Part shown: piece by piece, positions 38,653 to 51,588 of the stretch
How positions within the stretch are numbered: position 1 is the first letter of the stretch
How the letters are laid out: every line of letters begins with the position of its first letter
NCBI GenBank assembly: GCA_963966185.1
Contig: CAWZYM010000076.1
Coordinates: 313,501 to 377,500, forward strand
Direction of reading: 5' to 3'
DNA length: 64,000 nt
DNA from: Rhabditoides inermis
Lineage: Eukaryota; Nematoda; Chromadorea; Rhabditida; Rhabditidae
Notes under the pieces: model-generated
The model's database searches: none
What the model saw: only the letters and a program-made list of their open reading frames with translations
Told to the model about the DNA's origin: nothing
Position numbers and translations under genes: made by a program

Positions 38653-39377
38653 CTACTTGGATCGTAGTCGGATGACGGTGGCTGGTCGGATGGTGGTGGT
38701 GCTACGACGTCGGGGGGAGACCAAGTGGGGGACGGAGAGCGCGCGCGGACGACCCACCTGAAGAGGCAGCGCGTAACGCGGAAATGGAAGAAAACAACTA
38801 ATTCAAGTAGTACTATTTTCGACATTATATAATTCACTTCATTTTGATATACAGTAAGCATATAACCGTAACACTTGAAAATACGCCTTGACATGCCTAC
38901 ACACGGCACACCTATCACCTGTCCATCCACCTCACTCTCAGTTTTACCGCTACGTCGAACAGTTCGGGTCTCGCTCATTTTGTTCTTTCCCTACAAGCTG
39001 AGTATCGATCAAATATCGCGCTGATAAGATAATCAATAATCGTCGTCCACCCACCACTAATCTCGATAGCTAAACTGTCAGGCTAAAAAGATATTGCCCT
39101 CTGCATGTTTCCATTCATATTGTGAAGGTAAAGGTAAAGGCGTAGAGGTAGCCCCTCGATTCAAGAGGTTACTCTATCGCACTACGCCTGTCATTCATAA
39201 GTTTCATATTGTTGTGATTGCAATGTCATGTACTGTAAATTCCGGATGAATGTGTGAACTCTCTGAACTTACCGAGATACTGCTTCCACTCCTGCCCCTG
39301 CTGATCACTATGTGCACCTCCGAACCGTCGTTAGAGATCGACGAGACCCGCGAGCTGGAATGGCAACCTCCCTCCCT

Positions 39378-39420
<43 letters not shown>

Positions 39421-39759
39421 CACTCACAATGTCCTGATGGAAGCGGATTCGCTTCTCTTTCTCTCCTGTTCACTCAGCTTCCGCTCCCTCTCCTCTCGGG
39501 ACACTGTGAGGGACTTGACTACCTGCAGGCAGGGACGGGGTGAGGGAGAGAGAGTGAGAAAGAGAGTGAGGGAGTGAGTGAGAAAGAGAGAGAGAGAGAG
39601 ATAGAGTGAGAAAGAGAGAGAGAGAGTGAGAGAGAGAGAAAGAAAGAGGAGAGAGAGTGAGAGAGGTATTGTAAAGGAGGCAATAGAGCGATAATGAATT
39701 GAACAAATGCAACGTTGTGCAATCCTTACCTTGTCGCGTAGATCCGAGAAAACACCCAT
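38653..39759 (-). CDS. Small basic protein with possible N-myristoylation signal, unrecognised
   Basis: Four minus-strand exons: MGVFSDLRDK (39759-39730); about 39533-39431 (VVKSLTVSREERERK, then Lys/Arg/Glu-rich); about 39354-39270 (SRVSSISNDGSEVHIVISRG); and 38759-38653 (VGRPRALSVPHLVSPRRR, ending LRSK and TAG). They join in phase to about 106 residues. Gly2 followed by a Ser at position 5 resembles a myristoylation site, and the rest is Ser/Arg-rich and probably disordered. An acceptor lies 19 nt before the ATG. Family not recognised. Confidence 0.5.
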
Positions 39760-40959
39760 TTTCCGTGGAGAGTTGTCAGCTGAGTATTTGAAAAAAAGCC
39801 TGAAACCACAGTCTTAAAACAAAATACAAAACAATTTATTTGCGAACTATACGAAAATAGTAGTTGGCGAACTGCGGTGTACAATGCAAACTTTGAGAGA
39901 GCAGCCGCCAGATAAGTGTTTTGTGACGTTTTCACGAGCTACCAAAATGTGGCGATAAGAGAAAGAGAATACGCGAACACTGGCAGAAAACAAATGTTTC
40001 GAAAACGGAATATATACATCTGCCATCTAAACGATCAACTATAGAAAACAGGCAACAGTGGGAAATTTCCATGAATGGAAACGATGATGAACGATATGAG
40101 ATTTCATTAGAAGTCTTCGGACAGAAGCGCAGAACTCATTATATACTGGCTCGTAAAAATCATTTTCTCTGATTAATAATTGATCTCCGCATAGTCCATG
40201 AAAATCTAGCGGACTTATCAACGAAATAGTTATCTTTTCCAATAGATCTATCTCATGACTTCCGACGGCTACCGATCGCCACGAAAAACGAATATAATGC
40301 GATAAAGGTATTGACAGGCCGAAAATAGCAGTGAAGAGTGGCATTTATAAGAAGATGCGCGCCGGAAATGATGAAACCACAGCTTATCACTAGACGAATC
40401 TTTCTTTCATCGCGTGAAAGGTAGAAATTCCTCGGATTCCTCGAATCATGTGCTTCAATAGTCACATTTGCACCCGCATACTTGCGAGGACTCTCATGTC
40501 TCATGCTTTTATGCATTTGACCGAGCTTTGTCTCCGACTGTTTCATGAACGTATAATCGTGCCTTTATCGGCGTTCCTTTGCCCACACAATCAACCAGCC
40601 AAACAGATAAACGCCGTAGAAATTTATCGATCACACTCTCGGTTTAACTACATAAACATTCACAAGCGGGGGAAATGATAAATAACAGTACAAACATAAA
40701 ATGAGACTATGGCCTAGCGAGTATGTGACTAAAAGTGACTGATTCAGTGATGCAATATACAATAAAAACGTTCGAATCTATATAGTTTAGGGGCAATAGT
40801 AGAGCTATAGAAGCTGCGAAAATCAGAAAAAAAAGCTGCTGGGATGTCAGAATGAATGTGACTAGGGCACCTACAAAGGTGCAGGACCACCCACGAAGGA
40901 GCAGGACCACCCACGAAGGAGCAGGACTACCCATGAAGGGTCGGGAACATCTACGACGC
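39760..40959. other. Intergenic region
   Basis: No supported exon. The end near 40879-40940 holds three tandem copies of GCAGGACCACCCACGAAGGA or variants, just after the stop of the SH3 gene. Confidence 0.5.
40879..40940. repeat. 20-bp tandem repeat, three copies
   Basis: Three imperfect copies of GCAGGACCACCCACGAAGGA. The same core (GGACCACCCACGAAGG) appears once at about 58707-58723 in a KCNH intron. Confidence 0.75.
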
Positions 40960-41372
40960 TTACTTGTAGAGGTTGGTGGGGAAGTATCCGGCCGGAACGG
41001 TCTTGAGTGCCGAGTCCGCGTACTTGCCGCGAGACCAGTTGTCGTCAATCTAGAAACAAGGACTCAGAAAGAGAGAGAGAGAGGGTGGGAGAGAGAAGAG
41101 AGAGGGGACGAACCCTCTCAATGAGGACGAGGTCATCTCCAGCGGAGACATACAGGTGGCCTTCTTCTGTCGAATGGTAGTCGGTCAATGCCTAAAATGT
41201 GTTTATAGGTTTATTTTCAATCGCCTGATATCAATCAATAAACTATCAGTCAATTGAATCAATATCTCGCCTTGACAGTGCGCAGGGGCTGAGTGTCGTC
41301 GTGAAGAGAGAAGCAGGAAGATGAGGAGGGAACGGTCTGGAAGGGAACAGTCAGAGGAGAGAGAGAGGGAGG

Positions 41373-41404
<32 letters not shown>

Positions 41405-41567
41405 AAGAGGGGATTAGATGAGAGGCGCACCGTCTGTGAGAGGAAGCTGCACGGTACGAGTCCCTCCTTTCCATGGCATCGCCCCCGAATCCAGTCTGTC
41501 CCCACTCGCTCCACCACATCCACCTTGTCCCCTGCGCGCACCTGTACCAAGGCGGTTGAGAGAGGGG

Positions 41568-41625
<58 letters not shown>

Positions 41626-42406
41626 TCACCACCAGATCCTCGGCTATGCCGCTGTCATAGTCGAATGCGACTGTCATTGTCTCGAGTGCAGTGGACGAAG
41701 AGGCCTGCAACAGTGGGGTGAGAGAGTGGATGTAGCACGTTCCCTCCACTTTTGCAAGGTCCTCCACTTTTGCATCGTCCTCCACTACCATGAACGATTC
41801 CTCCACCGACCATGAACGATTTTTTTCACTTTGCGATGACTATGACGTTCCCTCCACGTTTTAGAAAAGTGGAGGAATCGTTCATGGCAGTGGAGGAATC
41901 GTCCTTTTCACATATTCTAAAAATGTGAAGGGAACGTCCTACATCCGAGAGAGTGAAGGGAGAGGACTCTTCTTACTTCCAACATCTATTAACTACGTCG
42001 TCGCACTCGGAACTGGTCACTCCGCAATGTTCACGTCCCATCTACCATGCGCAGTCACGCCGCACTGTTTCAGCCAAAGAGCCCCAACTCCCCATTGTAG
42101 GATCGTGTGTGTTACCCATCATGCTAATATTGTGTGTATGAATCAGGCTGGTATACAAACAAACAAACAACCAAACACTCGCCTGACTCACAGCCGCTGG
42201 AACCTGAACCCCACTGCAGTCGACAAAGTTGGCCGGAAACATTCCTGCGACACGACACATCAAAATACGAAAAGGGTTATCAAAAAGGGGTATTATCAAA
42301 ACACAAAACACAAACCTGTCTTGCCGTTGAGCGTGCCGCGCAGCCAGTCGGCATCCACGCGCTCCGTGATGGAGATGCGGTCACCAGCGCGGAACTAGAG
42401 AGGAAG

Positions 42407-42465
<59 letters not shown>

Positions 42466-44370
42466 GAGGGAGGGAGAGAGACTCGCGGTGAGATCTCCGG
42501 GCGTTCCAGAGTCGTAATCGTAGAGTGCGAGTGCGGTGTTTGCGGGGGCGGCAGAAGAGGCTGAGGGATCCGTGTATGGCACTCGCACATCCAGGTACGA
42601 GGCGGGCACTATACCGTGCTGGCCCGTCCGCGTATTCATTCCTGACAAGGATCGAGCTATTGACTGATCAAATCTTTTAAATCTAATACATTTAGAACAT
42701 ACCGTATAGCCACTGCTGGTCGACCTCCTTCTTCAGCAATACCACATCGCCGATCTCGACAGAGAGCTCGTCGAACTGAGTACCGGCGAACGGGTACTGT
42801 ATCGAGTACGGTAACGGGATATACGGTAATTGAAAAGTACCTTGACAAAGGCGTGCGGCTCGTATGGGCTGGGTTGATAGGCGGAGGAGACGGGGGGAGG
42901 GACGGGAGCAGGAGGAGCGGGGGCGGGGGCGGAGTAGGAGGTGGAGGAATAGGAAGGAGCAGGGTTGGGAGATTTGGGCGGCTGCGGGGAGACGGGACTG
43001 AACCCACCGAGATTCCGTTCAATGGCTGAAACATCCAATGAATCAAGCAATCGAATCAAAATCGCTTACCAGCTCGTCTGCTGGCGAAGTCCGACTTTGA
43101 GATGGCGGAGTCGTCCAGATTCATCGAGTTCATCTCCTTCGAGAGAGATGGGTACACCGACTTGGGTTTGGGAGGAGGGGACGGTGCTGGAAACGCATCA
43201 TGTACACGAAAGAGTACTCGTACTCATTATTATTAACAAATATGCAAACTTCCATGGTCCACAAGACGAATGCCCTCAATGAATGGGAATGCAAGAGTCT
43301 TCGGCGCAAAAACCTCGACCATATTAGGTTCTTATGAGTGATTTAATTTTTGTACGTGTCATGTTTGCGATTCCGAACAAAAATTTGACTTGATTGATTT
43401 GATTCGAAATATATAAACATAAATCAATTCAACTCAACGTAAACACCCACACTTTTTGAGTGATTCTGGCTTGGCGGGCGGGGCAGGCCGCGAATTCTGC
43501 GCCACCACAGTGTCGATCATCATCTGCCGTGTCGTCGGGTTCTGGGATGGTTGTAAATCAATCGATAAATCAATCAATAAGTAAATCGATTGATACCTTG
43601 GCGGCCTCCATGGCGACGTTGCGGACGAGTGGATTCTTGGCGGCAGCCGCCGCTGCAGCGCGAACCTGTAGGAATTGAGAATTGATTACTTACTTACTTG
43701 AACACGTAAATCATAAAGTAAGTAAGTATTCAATACTGATAATTTGATATAATTGTGTACCTCTGGCTTCTTAGCAGCATCAAAGAGTGCCTTCGCAGCG
43801 GCGAATCCGCCTCCGCCTTCTGAAACAATTGATGTGTGGTATGCGCCAATGTTTGAGGAGATTGGAACTACAACTTGACACTACAAGTAGTCTTTCTCTG
43901 CGGTCTGAGGAGCTCTAAATCAACAAAGAGCTTCGACCCCCTGGTTTATGAAATCGCTGAGATGACGCGGAGAGTCGAATTCAAGCTAATCTCGCGATCA
44001 TATCATTCACATATCAGCTGTTTTGTCAACGGAATGAATCATCGTGAACCGCGAAGTGAATTCCATGGAACGAATTCGTCAGATATAAAATCGATACTGG
44101 AAAGTGATAACACGAGGTAATTATCACTTTCTAGCGGTGACAAGACAAGAGGCCAAATATTGCATATTTTTCAACAAAAATATTCACATAATTGGAATAT
44201 CATTTTTCTTTGATGAAACATATATTTCACCAATCACTTTATACACAACCAATTAATTAATCAATCAATCAATCGATAAATGGGCTCACCTCCAGACTTT
44301 CCGAACATGGGCTTAGCGGAGGTGGGAGGTGCGGGCTTGGGTCGATGCGGCGGCGGCAGAGGTTTGTCAG
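40960..44370 (-). CDS. Multi-SH3 adaptor (SH3D19/Eve-1-like), start unresolved
   Basis: Minus-strand exons include 44370-44290, 43819-43761, 43665-43597, 43541-43453, 43186-43070, 43025-42841, 42796-42703, 42642-42487, 42394-42316, 42244-42192, 41704-41630, 41541-41431, 41336-41271, 41191-41114 and 41049-40960. The N-terminal part is Ala/Pro-rich (KALFDAAKKPE, AAAAKNPLVRNVAMEAAK), then a long Pro/Ser linker, then four SH3 domains marked by FDELSVEIGDVVLLKK, ALALYDYDSGTPGDLT, TVAFDYDSGIAEDLV and ALTDYHSTEEG, with WLYG, WLRG, WIRG and WSRG at the Trp positions. The protein ends PTNLYK. It is a likely cytoplasmic scaffold linking proline-rich partners in endocytosis or actin control. Two introns (after 42487 and after 41271, sense direction) have GC donors. 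The initiating exon before 44370 was not found. Confidence 0.82.
41576..41622. repeat. (GA)n microsatellite in an SH3-gene intron
   Basis: GA dinucleotide run between SH3 exons. Confidence 0.95.
41728..41946. mobile_element. hAT-like MITE, 219 bp, with 8-bp target-site duplication
   Basis: The termini are imperfect inverted repeats, GGATGTAG(C/G)ACGTTCCCT on the left against the reverse of the right end. Much of the interior is also inverted (CGATTCCTCCAC versus GTGGAGGAATCG). It is flanked on both sides by GAGAGAGT (41720-41727 and 41947-41954). It lies inside an SH3-gene intron and has no coding capacity. An 8-bp duplication fits hAT or P superfamilies; the GA-rich flank weakens that argument. 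Confidence 0.7.
42411..42464. repeat. (GA)n microsatellite in an SH3-gene intron
   Basis: About 26 GA units. Confidence 0.95.
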
Positions 44371-45357
44371 CTGAGAACACCATCATGCACCAACACGCAC
44401 CACGTCCTACAAATCTCACTATGAGTCAGCGCGGTGCGAAATACAACTGCGACGCCACGCCCAATTCAATTTTACTAAAATCCCTCCGGAACACACAATT
44501 GACACGGCGCGGGTGTGGTCTGACTGAAACGCGCCTACCTATTGCTCGGATGACCTTGTGTTTGCAGAGAAATGGGTAGTGTTTGCTTAGCGAAATTTGC
44601 GTGTCGGGCGACTCTCGCCGCGAAACTGAGCGCACGATAGCACGGGGCGGTCTATGATTCATTCGTTTCTCTCTTTTTCTACACACTCACTATATCCCGC
44701 CTGCCGCCGGCGAGCCGAAAAATGAAACATGTGATTTTGTTTGTAGTAGAACTTGTTTTCATCGATTCGTTGTGATGGTGTCACCGTTGTTCGACGTGTT
44801 ACCAAATGGTTGATATATCCTTTGGTCATCTATCTTCAAACGCACTCGTTGGTGTCCTCTCTCTTCTCTCTTCTCTCATCTATAGTTTGATTGAATAGTG
44901 AGAGAAATGTGTTTCTCCTCCTCCTCTCGTGAAATGGGACAGGAGGCGCGCTGAAGTGTGATGACTCACCTTAATCTCGTTAAATGACGTCATCATTTCA
45001 GTTTTGTTATCTGTTATATAACTATTGTGAAACCCGTTGCGACGTGGGTGTTTGATACCAATTACTGTGCACTATTGTCGCATACTCTCGCTTCGCCTAT
45101 TTCTTTCTACCACGGATACCTGTTGACAACACTGATCGCCTGTTCATCAGAGTCATTTCGCTATCGATTGTTTCGAATCCTCCGTATTTGCACTCGTCGC
45201 ATTTCTCGGTCACGCGTCTTCTCGTGTCCTTGATAGCAGAAGTGACACATACCCCGCTTCGTGAATCAAATCAATGATAACGCGGTTGTGAAACCAACAG
45301 CTCCCTCGCAGCGCCGCCGTCTCGATTTCGTTGGTTGTTTACTTGTTTACATTGTAG
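44371..45357. other. Divergent intergenic region between the SH3 gene and ALIX
   Basis: Shared upstream region of two divergently transcribed genes, likely holding both promoters and the missing first exon of the SH3 gene. No TATA box was identified with confidence. Confidence 0.45.
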
Positions 45358-47543
45358 ATGGTGCACTTCCTGGCGGTGCCTCTCAAGTCGACAGGCGACG
45401 TCGACCTGGTGAAGCCGTTGACTAGCTACATCGAACAGGTCTACAACACGTCAGACGACGACAAGGCCGAGATCGCCGAGGCTGTGCAGGTATCCGTGGT
45501 ACTGTAGCTAGTGGCTAAGGGAATCACTGCAGGAGCTGAACAAGCTGCGCAACAAGGCGTGCTGTCAGCCGCTCGACAAGCACCAGTCGGCCCTCGATGT
45601 TCTCACCAGGTATATTGATTGATTTATAAGCGTATTTATCGATTGATTACGTAGGTACTACGACCAGCTGGTGTCGATTGAGAACAAGATCATCATCTCG
45701 GCAACGCAGAATCCGGTGGTGTTCAAGTGGAAGGACGCATTCGACAAAGGAACCCTGTTCTTCAGCAAGGTCAGCACTACTTCTCTTCTCTCGCCTAATA
45801 CCTTCCCTCCTTCTAGCTGTTCATAATGAATGCGAAAAAGAAGGACGACGTTTGTTTACTTGTTGACAAACACGTGTTGATGGAGTGTGTTCAGGCGTCG
45901 CTGTCTCTGTCGGATGGCTCCTTCGAGCGCGCGGCCGTGCTATTCAACTGCGGTGCTCTGATGTCACAGATCGCTTCCACTCAGCCGATGCTCACCGATG
46001 AAGAGCTCAAGACCGCCGCCAAACTATTCCAGCAGAGCGCCGGTCAGTTATCTCTGGGAATTCTCTTGTCTCTGGATACTAGTTGTTTATATAATACAGT
46101 TTACAATGCATTCAGGTGTGTTCGCCCGTTTGCGGGACACTGTGCTGGGCATGGTGCAGCAGGAGCCGACCTCTGACCTCTTGCCGGACACCCTGGCAGC
46201 CCTCTCCCACCTTATGGTCGCACAGGCACAGGAGGCCATATACGTCAAGGCCAGCAGGGGTGAGGGGCACTGCGGATATTATGTAGATGTAGCATTGTCA
46301 TGCATAATAGTTCTGGATGAATTTAACTATAATTATAACTATCATTTGGATTGATGTGTTGCAGACAAGATGAAGCCGAGCGCTCTGGTGAAGATCACTG
46401 CTGGAATCGCCGACTTCTACGCGGAGGCGCAGAGGGCGATGGGCAAGGACGGCGTCAAGGGACTGTGGGACAAGGTGCGTCTAGCTGTCTCAGTCTCCCC
46501 CATCTCTCCCTTGAGTATCGATTATCGATTGATTTGGTGCAGGAGTGGCTGGCGACCGTGGCGGGCAAGTCGATGGCGTACACGGCTATCTCGCAGCTCC
46601 ACCAGGCAGAGTGCTGTGCAGAGGACAAGTCGGTCAGTGGGCTGAGATTGGGTTATTTAACATATCAGTTTCGAAGGTTTGCCCCTTCATAACGTTTTGC
46701 CGTGTTTTGAAGAGACTGAGGATGAACATCTCATGAAGACTATATTAGGAATTCTGTTTTAGTTCTATAACACGCATTTCAGATTGGCGAGCAGCTGTCT
46801 CGGTTGGAGGAGGCGCAGAAGCTGACGGCACAGGCGGCCAAGTACCTGCCCGCACACGTCAACCAGGCCATGCAGGTAGGCAGGGAACTCTCTCTCTCTC
46901 CTCTCTCTCTCCTCTCTCTCCTCTCTCTCCTCTCTCTCCTCTCTCCTCTCTCTCCTCTCTCTCCTCTCTCTCCTCTCTCTCCTCTCACCTGTGCTTGTTC
47001 ATAGTTTGGAAGGATTGAATGTGATGCGAAAGGTGTATTCTAAGAGTATCACTGTATTTCAGGAGTACCTCGCCCCCATCGCCAAGCAGTACACCCTAGC
47101 CAAGAAGGACAATGACTTTATTGTGAGTTTTTAATTGAATATATTATACTATCAATCACTTGTTCTCAGTACCACGAGCGCGTCCCGGAGTTCCGCTCCC
47201 TGCCGGCTCTTCCGAAGATGGCCCTCGCCAAGCCCCTCCCCGTCACTGCGCCTCTCAGCCCGCGATACAAGGGTCAGTCGAGAAGTCCTCACCATTCTCA
47301 TCTCATATCCTTTGCGAAAGTGTGCTTTTGGTCTTGCATCCTTGGCGAAAGTATATAGTTCGGCATTGCGATTGTACTTATATCTTATATATGTTGTTTT
47401 GCAGACATGTTCGACTCTCTGGTGCCTGTGCAGGTGCACAATGCGATGCAGGCATACGAGGGAAGGAAGGCCGAGCTGGTCAGCATGGAGACTGGGCGGA
47501 TGAGGGAGCACACACAGCTCATGAACGGGTACGGATAGGAGGG

Positions 47544-47586
<43 letters not shown>

Positions 47587-47944
47587 TGATGGTGCGTTTC
47601 CAGCATCCTCGCCTCCCTCAACCTGCCCGCTGCTCTGGATGACGTGACGTCGACGGAGACACTGCCAGAGTCGATCAAGCAGAAGAGCGCGAAGGTGAGT
47701 TTGTTGTTTATTTGTTGGTTGTTGTTGTTTACATGTTTGCTTGCAGGTGAAGCAGAGTGGCGGGATCGCGGAGCTGCAGCGTCTGTTCACTGAGCTGCCC
47801 GCTCTGTACAAGAGGAACGAGGAGATTCTCGACGAGGCCAACAGGGTGCTCAAGGAGGAGAAGGTACGGATTCCCTCTCTCCCTCTCTCCCTCTCTCCCT
47901 CTCTCCCTCTCTCCCTCTCTCCCTCTCTCTCTCCTCTCTCTCTC

Positions 47945-48001
<57 letters not shown>

Positions 48002-48102
48002 GAATGTGTGTTGTAGGAGAGCGACGACAATCTGCGTCGCCAGTTTGCGGAGAAGTGGACGAGGATGAGCAGCGAGCAGCTGACTGGACCCCTCATCCAG
48101 GT

Positions 48103-48151
<49 letters not shown>

Positions 48152-50120
48152 GGGGAGGTATGAACCGTTCGTGTCCAGGAGATTGGCAAGTACCGCGGTA
48201 TTCTGCACACTGCTTCGAACGCGGACAAAATGGTACGCGAGAAGTTCGAGCAGAACAGACAGGGCATCGAGCTGCTCAGCAAGAATGAGGTGGGGGCGGG
48301 GTATTGATTGATTGATTGCAACTGATGGTTATCCAGGTCACCATGAGTTTGGTAGATCGTACTCTATCCTCGTAACTCGAGTGTCTTTTAGCCGGAGCTG
48401 CGTGCGTCTATCCCGGGCCAGCAGCCACATGCGGTGGGAGGAGGCGGGGAGGCGGTGGGCAAGCTGCGAACACTCATGCAACAAGTACAGGCCATCAAGG
48501 TCGAGCGGGAGAAGTGCGAGAATGTGAGTAGGGGTTGGGATGGGAAGTGGGAATGGGGGTGGATTAGAAAGGTTTGATTAGGCGATTATAGATTTGTTGC
48601 GGGCATTGATTTGTTGTGATTTGGGGTGGTTTCGATAGTAGACAACAGGTTATGTTGACATAGACTGGTTATGAGCTTGTTGCGATTGATGGATTGATGC
48701 AACTGATTTGGTTTTTTCCAGGACCTGAAGAATGTCAAGTCTGACATGGCGAACGAGTTTCTGGCGGCGATGGCGCAGAGGTGAGCGGATGCGATCGATT
48801 AATCGATAATCAATCGATACATTTTAGTGAGTTGCTGAACGAGGAGCACCTGTCGAAGGAGAAGATCCAGCAGATCTACGGACCCCTGAGGGAGAGAGTC
48901 GAGGCCAGCATCCGCCAGCAAGACGCCGTCATGGCGGAGGTCCAGGTGAGTACGGTATTCGGGGAGAGAGGGGTACGGTAGATGAATTGGGATACGGTAT
49001 ACAGATTTCATGGAATCATGTTTGCAGACGTGGAACACTCGTTTCACGGCGGAGAAGAGTGGCTCGGCAGGCGGGGCGGAGAGGGAGAACATTCTCAAGA
49101 TACTCGCAGTCGCACACGACGCGTACGCTGAACTTAAGGGCAACCTCGAGGAGGGAACCAAGGTAAAGGGGAGAGAGAGGGGGGGGAGAGCCATTCGGAT
49201 TGTTTCAGTTCTACAACGACCTGACGCCGATTGTGGTGCGTCTGCAGCAGAAGGTGAGCGACTTCTCGTTCGCGCGGCAGACGGAGAAGGAGGATCTGAT
49301 GCGGCAGCTGCAGCAGAATATCATCGGAGGAGGAGCAGGAGCAGGAGCAGGAGGTGGGTGCATGATGGATGAGGGGAGATGGGGTATGTGTGACCTGTCT
49401 CTTCAAGCTATTTCAAATTGCCTTCAAACTATTTGTTACTTGGACTACTTTGTCCTTGTCTATGTTATGCAATCGCTTGCAGGCGCGGCAGCCCCGCCGC
49501 GCCCTCCTCCTCCCCGCGCCCAGGCCGAGGCCCCTATTGCGCCCCCCAGGACCACCCAGCCTCTACAGGGTGAGCACACCATTCACAATTGACATAGACC
49601 TGTGTGTGGGACTAGATACTCACTGCACGCCTTCGTAGTGTTGTGTGATACTTGCTTCTCTGTGTGTTTTGTGTTTTGTACATGGGCTTCGTTGTCAGCC
49701 CCGCCCCCGCAGCAGCAGCAGCAGTGGCAGCAGCCTCAGCAGGCGATGACTCCCCAGGCCGGAGCCGTCCCTCCGCCCTACTACCAGCAGGCCGTGCCCT
49801 ACGGTATGCCAGAGGATACGGTAGATTACTGAGAGTACTGTACGCTGTAAAATGCATAATCGTGTTTCCCCTGCACGCTAACTCTTGTTTCGGCTTTTTT
49901 GTGGTTTCGGGTGTAGTGGTAGTGCTGTGGATGTGTGGGAGGTGGGAGGTGGAGGGAAGGTGTAGAGTATGCGAGTTGTTCAGGCCAGCCGCAGCCCATG
50001 TTCTACCAACCGGTGTACCAGCCCAACTTTGCGCAGCCGTACCCGACCTTCCCCGGAGCATTCCCCAACTACCAACAACCACAGGTGAGCGAGAGGGAGG
50101 GAGGGAGGGAGGAAGGGAGG

Positions 50121-50164
<44 letters not shown>

Positions 50165-50450
50165 GGGAGCGGAGAGACACGATCGATTCGAGTATCACTG
50201 TTCCGTTTCAGACTCCCGGCGGCACGTACGGCCAGTTCCCGCCGAACCCCCAGGGTTGGTTTTTATTTACATCTTCAATTTGTTTATTTTACGTAGGAGG
50301 TTTGACTAACATCTCTGGCAAATGTTATGTACATTGGAGGATGAAAATGCTTATTTCGTAGCAGTGAGGAGTTGTGATTTTGATCAGAAAAGAGATTACT
50401 TTGTTTCAGGCTCGAACCCGTTCCAGCCCAACTACCAGCCGCCGCAATGA
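45358..50450 (+). CDS. PDCD6IP: ALIX / PDCD6IP (BRO1-V-proline-rich ESCRT accessory protein)
   Basis: More than 20 exons. It begins MVHFLAVPLKS at ATG 45358, immediately after an acceptor. The BRO1 domain includes FKWKDAFDKG, AVLFNCGALMSQIA, MVAQAQEAIY and DKMKPSALVKI. The V domain includes KKDNDFIYHERVP, LASLNLPAALDDV, ELPALYKRNEEILDE, DLKNVKSDMANEF and FYNDLTPIVVRLQQK. The tail is Pro/Gln/Tyr-rich (APPPQQQQQWQQPQQ), ending NPFQPNYQPPQ and TGA. ALIX bridges cargo and ESCRT-I to ESCRT-III at endosomes, the midbody and budding sites. Coverage looks full-length. Introns carry CT or GA tracts and ATCGAT/ATTGATT clusters. The exon at 46780-46875, with its neighbours, has been partly copied downstream at 50869-51376. 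Confidence 0.96.
47546..47583. repeat. (GA)n microsatellite in an ALIX intron
   Basis: GA run between two V-domain exons. Confidence 0.95.
47871..47999. repeat. CT-rich compound microsatellite in an ALIX intron
   Basis: CCCTCTCT units passing into pure CT, ending shortly before the acceptor at 48016. Confidence 0.95.
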
Positions 50451-50685
50451 TTCCCCACCTAGATCGATATTTGTGTTTTCATTTCTTACAGTGGTTTGGT
50501 GTTTTGTAGCCTCTAATCTCAAACGACGAGTTTGCCTCTGGAAGAATGTATGCAAATTAGAAGCTCGCTTTTTGTTATTGATTAATTGTTTTATTCGAAG
50601 AAGTGTAATTGCTAATTAAGAGAGGACCCCGTGTTAGCCATGTGAAGAGGTGTTTGCTTTGTCTATTGCGTGTAAATAACTTTGA

Positions 50686-51480
<795 letters not shown>

Positions 51481-51588
51481 TGACCGGCGCTTCACCCTTG
51501 CCTGACTGTTTATGCAATTCTTGTGCGTTTATTGTTTGTTTGCACTTATTTGAGCCTATACTTTTGTGTGTATATTTGTAATTTAGTA

